The notes below the pieces were generated by a model. The model was not told the origin of the DNA. It saw only the letters and a list, made by a program, of their open reading frames with translations, and did no database searches. From an uncultured Eubacteriales bacterium (GTDB lineage: Bacteria > Bacillota > Clostridia > Oscillospirales > CAG-272), in NCBI GenBank assembly GCA_934433485.1, contig CAKRZR010000002.1, positions 124,001 to 188,000 on the forward strand: a DNA stretch of 64,000 nt. The letters run 5' to 3'. A program made the translations under genes and the position numbers. Positions within the stretch are counted from its first letter, which is position 1. Each line of letters begins with the position of its first letter. Of the stretch, positions 33,984 to 42,859 are shown piece by piece.

Positions 33984-35363
33984 TCACGCTTGCACACTCT
34001 CGTCTGCCGCATGGCGCTTTAAGAGCTTTGCATAATGGATTTTGTAGAAAACAAAGTGCACGGACGCGGTGATGAACCACGACAGTGGATACGAGAGGAA
34101 CAGCATGAACAGCGTGCGGTTTGTCTGGAAAATCGTGGAAATCCACAGAATGCGCAGCCCACACGCGCCGAGCATGGAGACGATCATCGGTGTGATGGAC
34201 ATACCCATGCCGCGCTGACAACCTACAAGTACCTCCATCCAGCCGCAAAGGAAATATGGCAGTGCCACGATCAAAAGCCGCTCAATGCCGTATTCGATTG
34301 CCGCCGGTTCGTCCGGTATGTAGATACTGAGCAGTGGTCTGCCGAATACACACGCGAGGATGCCGAGAATCAGTCCGATCACGGTGACAATCCACATGCA
34401 GTTGAAGCAGACCTTGCGGATCTTGTCGAGCTTGCCCGCGCCGATGTACTGTCCCGTGAAGGTCAACGCCGCCTGATAGAGCGAGTTCTGCGCCACATAC
34501 ACGAAGCCTTCGATTTGTCCCGCCGCTGTGCATCCCGCCATGACCACGGAATTGAACGAATTGATGGCGGACTGGATCACGACGTTCGAGATGGAGAACA
34601 CGCTGCCCTGCAGTCCCGCCGGCAGTCCGACACGTACGATCTTCTTGAATTTGTCGCCATGGATCTTCAGCTTGCGCAGATCGAGATGGCAGCAGTCCTG
34701 CGCGCGCATCATGAACACAACGACCATGACGCAGGAAACGTATTGAGAGATGACCGTAGCAATCGCCACACCCGCAACCCCGAGATGGAATTGGATAACA
34801 AAAATAAGGTTGAAGATCACGTTGATGATCCCGGAGATCGTCAGGTAGTACAGCGGGTGCTTGGTATCGCCCACGGAACGCAGAATCGACGCGCAGAAGT
34901 TGTAGATCATCGACGCCGGCGTGCCGAGGAAGTAAATTTTCAGGTATAGGGTTGCAAGCGGCAGCACATCCTCCGGCGATCCCATCCAGACAAGAAACTG
35001 GCGCGAAAAGAAGAAGCCGATCACTCCGACAATCAAACCGCCGGCCGCGCTGACGTACACAGACGTGTGGATCACCTTCTGCACACCCTCCTCATCGCCC
35101 GCACCGTAATCCTGCGCCACCGCCACACTGGAGCCGACCGACAGCCCGATGCACACGTTGAGAATCAGGTTGATGAGCGCCCCCGTGGAGCCTACCGCCG
35201 CCAGCGCGACATAGCTGTCATACCGTCCGACCACCACATTGTCCGCCGCGTTGTAGAGCAGCTGCAATACGCTTGTGGCGATCAACGGCAGGATGAAGCG
35301 GAAAATGTTCGGGATCATCGGTCCGTTTACGATGTCAATGCGATCTGTTTTTGTTCTTGACAT
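33984..35363 (-). CDS. MATE family efflux transporter
   Basis: The 459-residue membrane protein has about twelve hydrophobic segments arranged as two similar halves, the MATE multidrug/toxin exporter fold. Family blocks are LPLIATSVLQLLYNAADNVVVGRY near the N-terminus and YLKIYFLGTPASMIYNFCASILRSVGD (in pieces) near residue 140-165. It uses the sodium or proton gradient; the substrate is unknown. The ATG at 35363 is preferred over an upstream one because GAGGTGA precedes it. It has its own promoter at 35398-35426 and ends at a shared terminator. Confidence 0.9.
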   Translation of the reverse strand: MSRTKTDRIDIVNGPMIPNIFRFILPLIATSVLQLLYNAADNVVVGRYDSYVALAAVGSTGALINLILNVCIGLSVGSSVAVAQDYGAGDEEGVQKVIHTSVYVSAAGGLIVGVIGFFFSRQFLVWMGSPEDVLPLATLYLKIYFLGTPASMIYNFCASILRSVGDTKHPLYYLTISGIINVIFNLIFVIQFHLGVAGVAIATVISQYVSCVMVVVFMMRAQDCCHLDLRKLKIHGDKFKKIVRVGLPAGLQGSVFSISNVVIQSAINSFNSVVMAGCTAAGQIEGFVYVAQNSLYQAALTFTGQYIGAGKLDKIRKVCFNCMWIVTVIGLILGILACVFGRPLLSIYIPDEPAAIEYGIERLLIVALPYFLCGWMEVLVGCQRGMGMSITPMIVSMLGACGLRILWISTIFQTNRTLFMLFLSYPLSWFITASVHFVFYKIHYAKLLKRHAADESVQA

Positions 35364-35397
35364 TCCGTCACCTCTGCATTTTACAAAGTCGATACAT

Positions 35398-35426
35398 AGT
35401 ATAACATTTTTTGTCGGGAAAAGCAA
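35398..35426 (-). promoter_or_regulatory. Promoter of the MATE gene
   Basis: On the minus strand TTGCTT (35421-35426) and TATACT (35398-35403) are 17 bases apart. Confidence 0.6.
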
Positions 35427-35506
35427 TGACACATTTCCATAAAAGGGTGCCGTTGCAAATGGACGGGAATTGATGGAATTGATGAAATATAGCGGCGCTC
35501 ATCCAC

Positions 35507-35551
35507 AAAAAAGGGCGCGGGCGGATCGTACAGCGGATCACACCCGCGCGG
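35507..35551 (-). terminator. GC-rich terminator after the esterase gene
   Basis: GCGCGGG and CCCGCGC arms enclose a GATC/GATC pair; on the minus strand six T follow the stem. Confidence 0.7.
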
Positions 35552-35578
35552 GGATGAAAAAATGTCCGGTCTGCGGTT

Positions 35579-36367
35579 TTACGCGAACCAGCCGAGAGCG
35601 TGGAGCCAGTTTTCAAGCAGTCCTGACCACTGTGCCACATGCGGATGCTCCGGCGCGAGCCCGAGTCCGTGCGGGCCGTTCGGGAAGATGTGCATTTCAT
35701 GCGGGATGCCATGCCGACGGAGCGCAGACGCATACAGATAGCTGTTGATCACGTTTACGCCGTCATCGTCGGAGGTATGCCACAAAAACGCGGTCGGTGT
35801 GCTGTCGGATACGAGCAGATCGGGGCTGTAGCCGGGCGCGACGCCGATTCTGTCCGGGCCAAGCAGGTTCACGTACGAGCCTCCGTGCGAAACCTTCGTT
35901 TCATCCGGATAGTGGATCACGGGATAGCAGAGGATCGTGGCGTTCGGAATCGGGTTTTCGCCGTCCACATCGTCCAGATTTTCAAAATCGATCGGCGCGG
36001 TGTAGGTCGAGACAAGCGCGGCAAGATGACCGCCGGCGGACGAACCCATCACGGCTACCTTCGCCGGATCCAGTCCATATTCCGCGGCATGATGGCGGAC
36101 ATAGCGAACCGCGCGGCGCGCGTCGAGGAGCGGCAGCGGGAAATAGTGCGGCGTGACCCGGTATTCGCACACAAACGCGTCCATGCCGATGCTGTTGAAA
36201 AATTCCGCGTAGCCTTTTCCCTCGTGCGGTGCTCTGCCTGCGTAACCGCCGCCGGGATAGATCACCACGCAGCCGTCCGATTTCCGGTTCTCCGCTTTGT
36301 AATATTCGAGCACGGGTACCTCGTCCGCACGACCGGGCACCTTTTCCCACATCTGCAATGTTTCCAT
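35579..36367 (-). CDS. Alpha/beta hydrolase, acetyl-esterase/xylan-esterase type
   Basis: The 262-residue cytoplasmic protein has the alpha/beta hydrolase fold of the BD-FAE/acetyl esterase group. The oxyanion block is YPGGGYAGR at about 37-45, the nucleophile elbow is GSSAGG near 120, the acid lies in WHTSDDDGVN, and the His is in GPHGLGLA near 240. No signal peptide is seen, so it would deacetylate imported sugars or oligosaccharides. AAAGGAGA precedes the start. It is a single-gene unit. Confidence 0.87.
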   Translation of the reverse strand: METLQMWEKVPGRADEVPVLEYYKAENRKSDGCVVIYPGGGYAGRAPHEGKGYAEFFNSIGMDAFVCEYRVTPHYFPLPLLDARRAVRYVRHHAAEYGLDPAKVAVMGSSAGGHLAALVSTYTAPIDFENLDDVDGENPIPNATILCYPVIHYPDETKVSHGGSYVNLLGPDRIGVAPGYSPDLLVSDSTPTAFLWHTSDDDGVNVINSYLYASALRRHGIPHEMHIFPNGPHGLGLAPEHPHVAQWSGLLENWLHALGWFA

Positions 36368-36433
36368 GGTATGATTCTCCTTTTGTTCCTGCCGAAAGCG
36401 CATTCCGGCATGAGATGAAAATTCTCTGTGACC

Positions 36434-36462
36434 ATTATACAAATGCGCACCGTCTTTGTCAA
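36434..36462 (-). promoter_or_regulatory. Promoter of the esterase gene
   Basis: On the minus strand consensus TTGACA (36457-36462) and TATAAT (36434-36439) are 17 bases apart, one of the strongest promoters in the window. Confidence 0.75.
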
Positions 36463-36581
36463 GCACTTTTTCGCGTTTTATCGATTCCCCCTAAGGAAAA
36501 ATGGTTTTTCCACCGAAAAACAGGGTTTCTAAAGGGAAACGGCAGGTTGCCCCGCCGTTTTTCCGTTTGGAATCTGCGTTC

Positions 36582-38057
36582 TTATTCCGCCTCGTCGTAG
36601 AAGAGCTTCAGCACCTTATCGTAGTAGTTCTGCATTGCCTTTTCGTTCTTCTCATAAACGCTTGCGAAGCTACCCTCCTGCGCGGTCATACCGGCGAGCT
36701 TGAACACCCAACCGGTCCAGCCGTCGTAGAGATACGCGAAGTCGATCACGCGGCTGTCGAGGATCAGCTCCATCATTTCGGCAGACTCCGGATCGCGCGC
36801 GGATTTGCGGTTCAGCACGATATCGCAGTAGGTCGGCATGACGGAACGCCAGCTGTACGCGGACAGTGCCTCGACCACGGCGCCGATCATCTCGATATTC
36901 TGCGCCGTCACCGGGATGACCATGACGTTCGCGCCGGCATCGCATACGGAATAATACTCGCTCTGCGCCTCGTCCCACTTCGGAAGCGGCACCACACCGT
37001 AGCTGTTTTCGTAATCGCGCAGCTGCCGGTACACGTACTGGAGCTGCATTGGGCAGAACAGCGCGTTTTCGTTCACAAACACATTGTAAATACCGGCGTT
37101 GGAAGAATCGGTTGGCTTATAGGTGCCCTGCGCGTTGGTCAGACGGTAGATCTTGTCGCAGATCTCCGCGGATTTTTCCGTATTCAGCACCATATTGACC
37201 TTGCCGTCCTCCACGACTGCGAGACGTTGGTCAAAGCCGTAGAAGTAGCTGAGGATCAGACAGCCGTTGTCCGCCGTGACGTAGCCGTAGTAGTCGTTCT
37301 CGTCCTTCGCGCCGTCGCCGTTTACGTCGGTGTATACGGAATCCGCCAGCTCCATCAGCTTGTCGATCGTCCACTTGCCCTCGCGTACCAGATCGTATAC
37401 GCCGTCCACGCCATAGTCCACCGCCCTGTCCTTGTCAAAGACGATGCCCCAGGTCTGCTCGGCGTAGGAGATACACAGGTCGCTCACGGTCACGAACATC
37501 TTGCCGTTGACGGTCGCTGCGTCACGTGCCACGGATTTCGGCCACCAGGGCTTTGTAAAATCGACATAGGGAATGTCGTACCAGTTGCGGAAGAGACCGC
37601 CCAGCGCGTCCTTGCCGGTTTCCTCCATCTGCCCGAGAATGAGATCGTATTCATCCGACTGCGCACGGATCGTTTTCTCAATCTTCGTGGACAGTTGGTC
37701 AAAAGAGAGCTGCTCCGCCTCCGCGATTTTGACATTGAACCGTTCCTCAATATCGCGGGTGCGGTAGTAGATGGCGTCGTTGAGCATGTCGCCGGTCTCC
37801 TCCGCCGCGTAGATATCGTAAAGCGTGGAGTCCTGTACGATGGTACGGAAGACCGTACCGTCAAAGTTCAGCTCCGGCACCTCGTCCTGCAGCGTGCGTC
37901 CTGTCTCCTCCGTTTCGGTTTCCGTATCCGCGGCGGCAGTATCGGTGTTCGCCACGGTATCCGGCGCGTCGGTTTCGCCAGGTTCCTTTTCTCCGCAAGC
38001 AGCAAAAGAGGAAAGCAGCAGGGACAGCGTCAATGGAATTAGCAAACTCTTTTTCAT
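36582..38057 (-). CDS. Solute-binding-type lipoprotein, paralogue 5
   Basis: The 491-residue lipoprotein has lipobox FAAC (Cys21), a Thr/Glu linker, DVNGDGAKDENDYYGY at about 244 and FTKPWWPKSV near 168. The C-terminal DFAYLYDGW corresponds to DFGVVYGGW of paralogues 2 and 3. Its start lies only 2 bases after the stop of paralogue 6, so both are one operon. There is no importer gene nearby. Surface binding of a carbohydrate is inferred. Confidence 0.83.
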   Translation of the reverse strand: MKKSLLIPLTLSLLLSSFAACGEKEPGETDAPDTVANTDTAAADTETETEETGRTLQDEVPELNFDGTVFRTIVQDSTLYDIYAAEETGDMLNDAIYYRTRDIEERFNVKIAEAEQLSFDQLSTKIEKTIRAQSDEYDLILGQMEETGKDALGGLFRNWYDIPYVDFTKPWWPKSVARDAATVNGKMFVTVSDLCISYAEQTWGIVFDKDRAVDYGVDGVYDLVREGKWTIDKLMELADSVYTDVNGDGAKDENDYYGYVTADNGCLILSYFYGFDQRLAVVEDGKVNMVLNTEKSAEICDKIYRLTNAQGTYKPTDSSNAGIYNVFVNENALFCPMQLQYVYRQLRDYENSYGVVPLPKWDEAQSEYYSVCDAGANVMVIPVTAQNIEMIGAVVEALSAYSWRSVMPTYCDIVLNRKSARDPESAEMMELILDSRVIDFAYLYDGWTGWVFKLAGMTAQEGSFASVYEKNEKAMQNYYDKVLKLFYDEAE

Positions 38058-38059
38058 AC

Positions 38060-39535
38060 TTATTTCGCTCCGATCTCCTCAAGGGTCTTTTCAATTTTGG
38101 AGTTGATACCATTTTCCGCCTTCTCAAAGGAGGACGCGGGATCCTTCTTGTTCAGCACGATGCCTTCCACACAGGAGGAAGAACCAAACTGAAACGCCTG
38201 CTCCAGCTCATACGCGCGATTGTCGATTACGAGATCGAGCATTTCGATGGATTCCTCGTCGCGGAGATACTTCAGAGACAGTGCGGTTTCATAATATGCA
38301 GGGCGAAGCACCTCGCGGGACTTTGCAGCCATCGCCTCGAGGATAAAGCCGCTGTTGTCCACGCTTTCCGCGCTGACCGGGATCGTGGCGTAGGAGCCGA
38401 CGAACCAAACGACGTTGGAATAGTCGGTCTGCGTTTCGTCATACTTCGGGCAGGGCGCGATGCCAAAGTCTGTTTCCATTTCGCGCAGACGGATGACCAT
38501 CTGGAGGTTCGTGATCCAGAACAGCCCTCTGTTTTCCTCAAACATCTTCGTTGTCAGAAGGTGGTAGCCCTCGCTGCCGTACTGGTGGTAGTTCAGGGAG
38601 ACCTTCTTGTCGTTCATGAATTCGGAAATATCCTCAAGAATCGTGTAGACGCGCTCGTTGCCCTTCAGGTCGAAGTACGGCAGGTCGTTTTCGTCCTTGT
38701 CGATCAGGTGGTAGCCGAAGGTGATGAGCATCGCGGTCGCGTTTTCGTTCTGGGTCAGGTTCGCGATAGAGTCCGCGGAGTCGTAATCGCCGTCGCCGTC
38801 GAGGTCGATGGATGCGTTTTCGCAGAGCATTTTGTAGGTATCAAAGTTCCATTTGTCCTCCGCCACGTACTGATACGGGGTCTCCACGCCGAGGTTGTTC
38901 AGCACCTCCAGGTTGATCATCGTGCACCAGGTCGCGTCGTTGTTCAGCGTGCTGATGTCGCCGGAGACCATGTAGAGCTTGTGCGCGATACTCAGGTCGG
39001 AAATGGAGCGCTGGTCCCACCACGGCTTGGACAGATCGAGATTGCCGACAGTCGTAAGATCGACCAGTTGTCCTTTATTCACAAGGGCGCCGGCATCGTT
39101 CAGCGGCGGCATGACTATATCGTAAATGATGTCACCGGCAGTCACCGCGTTGCCCACGTCCTTGCCGAAATCGCCGGACTCAATCACGCCGATCTTGCAG
39201 TTGTATGTGTCCTCTACGTAGGCGTTGCGCGTGTACACCGCGTCGTTGAGTACCTCACCGTTTGTTCCCTCGGAGAACAGGCTGGTCTCCGCCCATTCAT
39301 TGTACGTAGCCGTACTCTTTGTCAGGAACGTAAAGGTTCTTCCGCCAAAATCCGTATCCGGCAGGCCGGGATCAAAGCTCTCGGTTTCCTCCGCGGTTTC
39401 CGTCTCGGTATTCTCCGTATTCTGTGCCTCCGGCGTAGTCTCAGGCATTTTGGTTTCGGTTTCTCCGCCGCCGCAGGACGCGAGAAGTGAGCCCGCCATC
39501 AGGAGACAGAGCAGCATACATAGTTTTCTTTTCAT
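38060..39535 (-). CDS. Solute-binding-type lipoprotein, paralogue 6
   Basis: The 491-residue lipoprotein has lipobox LASC (Cys21), an acidic linker rich in Thr/Glu, and the shared body with LSKPWWDQRS near 163 and a calcium-loop-like DLDGDGDYDSADS at about 245. It has diverged from paralogue 5 and lacks the tyrosine-glycine after the loop. The ATG at 39535 is chosen for GGGAGG 5 bases upstream; the frame continues upstream without a signal peptide. It is the first gene of the two-gene operon with a strong promoter. Confidence 0.83.
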   Translation of the reverse strand: MKRKLCMLLCLLMAGSLLASCGGGETETKMPETTPEAQNTENTETETAEETESFDPGLPDTDFGGRTFTFLTKSTATYNEWAETSLFSEGTNGEVLNDAVYTRNAYVEDTYNCKIGVIESGDFGKDVGNAVTAGDIIYDIVMPPLNDAGALVNKGQLVDLTTVGNLDLSKPWWDQRSISDLSIAHKLYMVSGDISTLNNDATWCTMINLEVLNNLGVETPYQYVAEDKWNFDTYKMLCENASIDLDGDGDYDSADSIANLTQNENATAMLITFGYHLIDKDENDLPYFDLKGNERVYTILEDISEFMNDKKVSLNYHQYGSEGYHLLTTKMFEENRGLFWITNLQMVIRLREMETDFGIAPCPKYDETQTDYSNVVWFVGSYATIPVSAESVDNSGFILEAMAAKSREVLRPAYYETALSLKYLRDEESIEMLDLVIDNRAYELEQAFQFGSSSCVEGIVLNKKDPASSFEKAENGINSKIEKTLEEIGAK

Positions 39536-39565
39536 GATTTCCTCCCATAATGGACAGCGCGAATG

Positions 39566-39578
39566 GTTACATTTGTAG
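39566..39578. promoter_or_regulatory. Candidate operator word in the leader of lipoprotein 6
   Basis: Identical to the 13-base word at 28225-28237. It lies between the predicted transcription start (near 39605) and the start codon, a place where bound protein would block transcription. Confidence 0.4.
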
Positions 39579-39611
39579 TTTTGTACAGAACCAATCGCGT
39601 TGCTTTTAAAT

Positions 39612-39640
39612 AGTATAGCAAAATTCCGCCGGTTTGTCAA
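39612..39640 (-). promoter_or_regulatory. Promoter of lipoprotein 6/5 operon
   Basis: On the minus strand TTGACA (39635-39640) and TATACT (39612-39617) are 17 bases apart. Confidence 0.75.
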
Positions 39641-39733
39641 GGTTGTTTGTGTCTCTACACAGCCTTAATTTTTGATTTCGCCACATTTTTGTGTATTTTT
39701 CGGAGGGCATGCGCAATTCTTTACAAAATACCA

Positions 39734-39762
39734 TTCCCTTTTTACGCCATTTGTGCTATACT
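39734..39762 (+). promoter_or_regulatory. Candidate promoter of the phosphoesterase unit
   Basis: TATACT (39757-39762) has a weak TTCCCT at 17 bases upstream. It lies about 38 bases before the TTG start. Confidence 0.45.
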
Positions 39763-39799
39763 ATAGGATAGACAATGTTTGTTTGGACAGGAGTCACCC

Positions 39800-40525
39800 T
39801 TGAAGATCACCGAATATACCATCGCGTCGCCGGTTTCTCTCACCATCGCGGTATGCGCCGATCTGCACTGCCGCCCCTGGCAAAACGCTCTCGCGCTCTG
39901 TGCCGCCGTACAACCGGATCTCATCGTATCGCCCGGCGACATGATGCACCATCTCACAAAATACGCCGTGACAGACACCTTCAACGAGCCGGGACTCCGT
40001 TTTCTCACGCAGGCACGGGAAATCGCGCCGGTTTACTATTCCATCGGCAACCATGAAGGCGGGATCTCGCCGGAAAACACACGGATTCTCACAGAGCACG
40101 GGATCACGGTGCTCGACGATGATTTTGTATACGCACACGGTCTGTGCATCGGCGGACTAACGACCGGTCTGACCTATGGCGCGAAACGCACGAATCACAC
40201 GCCGCCGCCGGAGGTATCCTTTCTCGAACGATACGCGGCAGAGCCGGGCTTTCATCTGCTGCTTTGCCACCACCCGGAGTATTACCCGGCGTACATCCGC
40301 GCAACCGGCGTGGAGCTGACGATCTCCGGTCACGCACACGGCGGACAGTGGCACCTCTTCGGTCACGATATTTACGCACCGGGGCAGGGGCTGTTCCCAC
40401 GGTACGCGTCCGGCTGTCATGAGAATCGCCTGATCGTGAGCCGCGGCATGGCAAACACCGTATCTCCGATCCCGCGGCTGGGCAATCCGACGGAGCTGGT
40501 CGTTCTCCGCCTGACAAAGCGATGA
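39800..40525 (+). CDS. Calcineurin-like metallophosphoesterase
   Basis: The 241-residue protein has the metal-site blocks of the calcineurin phosphoesterase fold: ADLH (about 20-23), SPGDMM, GNHEGG, CHHPEYY and GHAHGGQW. It belongs to the group that includes YkuE-like and UDP-diacylglucosamine hydrolase-like enzymes; the substrate is not evident. The start is probably TTG at 39800, because AGGAG lies 6 bases upstream, and another in-frame TTG at 39779 has no ribosome site. The stop overlaps the next gene (ATGA), giving a coupled pair. Confidence 0.85.
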   Translation: MKITEYTIASPVSLTIAVCADLHCRPWQNALALCAAVQPDLIVSPGDMMHHLTKYAVTDTFNEPGLRFLTQAREIAPVYYSIGNHEGGISPENTRILTEHGITVLDDDFVYAHGLCIGGLTTGLTYGAKRTNHTPPPEVSFLERYAAEPGFHLLLCHHPEYYPAYIRATGVELTISGHAHGGQWHLFGHDIYAPGQGLFPRYASGCHENRLIVSRGMANTVSPIPRLGNPTELVVLRLTKR

Positions 40526-41088
40526 CGCTCTATCTCACGCCGAAAAGCGGGGACACGCGGCAAATCCTCGTGAGAATCCTGGCATCACACACCGGCTGCA
40601 CGGATTTTCGCATTCAAACCGCGCCGGGCGGCAAACCGTTCGCAGTCTCGGAGACGTATCCGTCGCCGCTCTTTTTCTCCCTCTCGCACAGCGGCGGCAT
40701 TCTCGCGCTGCTCATCCACACGCACCCGGTCGGCGTCGATCTGCAGGTGCACACCAAAGCCCGCACGGAGCTGCTGGCGCGGCGGTGGTTCCATCCGTCG
40801 GAATACGCGGCGTTTCAGACAGGCGGCTGTCGGGACGCGGATTTTTTCACATTCTGGGCGGCGAAAGAAGCGTATGCGAAATACACGGGAATGGGCGTGG
40901 CAAGGACGGCGCGCCGCTGCTCCGTGCTGACAGCTTCCGAATCGATCTATACCTACGCCTGCATGGACGGATACAGTCTCTGCTGCTGCGCTGCCGTCTC
41001 GGACACCCTTTCCCTATGCGCGGATCCGGCAATCGTACCTCTTTCTTCCGCAAGCCCTGTATCCATCCGCGACGCTATTTATAAATAG
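40522..41088 (+). CDS. Sfp-type 4'-phosphopantetheinyl transferase
   Basis: The 188-residue enzyme transfers phosphopantetheine from CoA to a serine of a carrier protein. The family signatures are FFSLSHSG, VGVDLQVH and FFTFWAAKEAYAKYTGMGV, containing the WxxKEAxxK core and the metal-binding Asp and Glu. It overlaps the phosphoesterase gene by 4 bases. No polyketide or peptide synthetase is in the window, so it may serve fatty-acid ACP or an assembly line elsewhere. It is on the short side for Sfp proteins (about 220). Confidence 0.87.
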   Translation: MTLYLTPKSGDTRQILVRILASHTGCTDFRIQTAPGGKPFAVSETYPSPLFFSLSHSGGILALLIHTHPVGVDLQVHTKARTELLARRWFHPSEYAAFQTGGCRDADFFTFWAAKEAYAKYTGMGVARTARRCSVLTASESIYTYACMDGYSLCCCAAVSDTLSLCADPAIVPLSSASPVSIRDAIYK

Positions 41089-41118
41089 GTAGAAATTTCT
41101 CAAAAACGAGGCAATACC

Positions 41119-41973
41119 ATGGACGAAAAAAACGGACAGAACACACCGGAGCAAAACGAGGAGCTGTCAAACGCGGCGCGCGTGCTCAAGGCGACCGCCG
41201 GAGAGGACGATGCGGCACAGAATGCGGCGCACACGCCCGTACACGGCAATCCGATCGCGAATTTCTGGTACCACCACAAATGGAAGGTCATCGTCGGCGG
41301 CGTCTTTCTCTTTATGGGAATCACGCTGCTCACACAGTTTATGGGAAAGAGCAATCCGGACATCACGATCCTGTATGCCGGACCGGACTACATCACGGCA
41401 AACGACAATCGCAAATTCTGCTCGGCGCTTTCCGGGATCATGGACGACTACAACGGTGACGGCGAGAAAAAGGTGCTTCTCAACGACATCATCTACATGA
41501 CCGGCAACCAGATCCAGGCGGCAAAGGCGGAGGCGGAGGAAAACGGAGACGATTTCGCCTATAACCAACAGGCAAACGCGCAGACAGCGGAGCAGTTCAC
41601 CTACGAGATCATGGCGGGCGATTCCCTGCTCTGCTTCCTATGCGAGGATCAATACGAAACCGTACGCGACGCCGACGGCTTTGTACCGCTTGCGGAGATC
41701 TTTGACGAGGTGCCGGACTATGCCGTGGACGCATACGGGCTCCGTCTGTCCGACACGCCGTTTGCGCAGTATTTCACGATCTGCCGTATCTTTCCGGAGG
41801 AAACCGTGGTCGCGCTGCGCAAAGTGACGACGCTGTCCAAGGTCAAGGGACAGGAAAAAATGGAAAAGCAGTCGGCATGGCACAGAGATCTCTTTGAAAA
41901 AATCGTAAACTTCACGTTCCCCGAGGGATACACACCGGAGACGGAAACAGAATCGGAAATGGTTCCGGAATAA
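41119..41973 (+). CDS. Single-pass membrane protein of unknown function
   Basis: I do not recognise this 284-residue protein. A charged cytoplasmic head (1-50) precedes one membrane helix (about 56-77, WKVIVGGVFLFMGITLLTQF), then an outer domain of about 200 residues, ending in an acidic Thr/Glu tail. The outer domain has an ITILYAGPDYIT strand and an acidic NDIIYMTGNQ block; there are no obvious catalytic motifs. It begins 30 bases after the Sfp-type gene with GAGG upstream, so it is likely part of the same transcript. A terminator follows. Confidence 0.7.
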   Translation: MDEKNGQNTPEQNEELSNAARVLKATAGEDDAAQNAAHTPVHGNPIANFWYHHKWKVIVGGVFLFMGITLLTQFMGKSNPDITILYAGPDYITANDNRKFCSALSGIMDDYNGDGEKKVLLNDIIYMTGNQIQAAKAEAEENGDDFAYNQQANAQTAEQFTYEIMAGDSLLCFLCEDQYETVRDADGFVPLAEIFDEVPDYAVDAYGLRLSDTPFAQYFTICRIFPEETVVALRKVTTLSKVKGQEKMEKQSAWHRDLFEKIVNFTFPEGYTPETETESEMVPE

Positions 41974-41976
41974 GCG

Positions 41977-42023
41977 AAAAACACCGTATCACAGCGGAGT
42001 GATCCGCGCGATACGGTATTTTT
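41977..42023 (+). terminator. Terminator after the membrane protein gene
   Basis: ACCGTATC (41983-41990) and GATACGGT (42010-42017) form the outer stem around a GCGGA/TCCGC inner stem, followed by five or six T. Confidence 0.85.
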
Positions 42024-42045
42024 CATTTCAGGCAGATTTATGGGA

Positions 42046-42663
42046 TCATTCCACAAAGAAGGACGGGTCGATCGTCTTGTCCCGCCAGTAGTACCTGCGG
42101 TCGTGTTCTCCAATCTCGCGCAGCACACGGCACGGTACGCCGACGGCTACCACATTCGCCGGAATGTCCCGCGTCACTACGCTGCCCGCGCCTATGACGG
42201 AATTGTCTCCGATCGACACGCCCGGCATAACGATCACGCCTGCGCCGAGCCAGCAGTTTCTGCCGATTGTCACAGGCATGTTGTACTGCATCACTCGTTC
42301 GCGCAGGGTCGGGTCGATCGGGTGCCCTGCCGTGGAGATGGTGACGTTCGGTCCGAACATGGTGTAGTCGCCAACCGTGATGTAGCTGTCGTCCACTAAG
42401 GTCAGATTGAAATTCGCGTACACGAAATTGCCGAACCGGACGTGCGCGCCGCCCCAGTTCGCGTGAAACGGCGGCTCAATGTAGCAGTCCTTGCCGATTT
42501 CCAAAAACATATCCGCAAGCATCGCCGCGCGCTTTTCTCCCTCGCTCGGCCTTGTCTGATTGTAGTCGTAGAGCTTTTCCAGGCACTTTGTCTGTTCCGC
42601 CATAATGCCGTCGTCTCCGGGCAGATAGAGCTCTCCGCTTGTCATTTTTTCAATTTCCCGCAT
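42046..42663 (-). CDS. Maltose/galactoside-type O-acetyltransferase (LacA/Maa, left-handed beta helix)
   Basis: The 205-residue enzyme acetylates a sugar hydroxyl with acetyl-CoA. The N-terminus has the Maa family entry MTSGELYLPGDD, and the hexapeptide repeats run through NWGGAHVRFGNFVYANFNLTLVDD, ITVGDYTMFGPNVTI, the catalytic His in STAGHPID, and GAGVIVMPGVSIGDNSVIGAGSVV (in short blocks). The ATG at 42663 with GGAGG 6 bases upstream is preferred over upstream in-frame ATGs. It is a single-gene unit. It belongs with the esterase as a possible acetylated-sugar theme. Confidence 0.9.
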   Translation of the reverse strand: MREIEKMTSGELYLPGDDGIMAEQTKCLEKLYDYNQTRPSEGEKRAAMLADMFLEIGKDCYIEPPFHANWGGAHVRFGNFVYANFNLTLVDDSYITVGDYTMFGPNVTISTAGHPIDPTLRERVMQYNMPVTIGRNCWLGAGVIVMPGVSIGDNSVIGAGSVVTRDIPANVVAVGVPCRVLREIGEHDRRYYWRDKTIDPSFFVE

Positions 42664-42691
42664 AGCTTCCTCCAAATGCGTGTTTTTCTGC

Positions 42692-42721
42692 ATTATAGCA
42701 TATCGGCGTGTCAAAAGTCAA
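42692..42721 (-). promoter_or_regulatory. Promoter of the acetyltransferase gene
   Basis: On the minus strand TTGACT (42716-42721) and TATAAT (42692-42697) are 18 bases apart. Confidence 0.6.
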
Positions 42722-42792
42722 TCAAATGGCACGAAATTGCGCGAAAACAGCGAAAATTTGTTTTTAAGCTCCCTTTATCAATCGTGTACCTA

Positions 42793-42821
42793 TTGCCTTT
42801 TCCGGACGAATGCAGTATAAT
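42793..42821 (+). promoter_or_regulatory. Promoter of the heterodimeric ABC exporter
   Basis: TTGCCT (42793-42798) and TATAAT (42816-42821) are 17 bases apart. Confidence 0.65.
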
Positions 42822-42859
42822 AGGGTTTACGCGCCAAACGACAACAAATGGAGTATATT

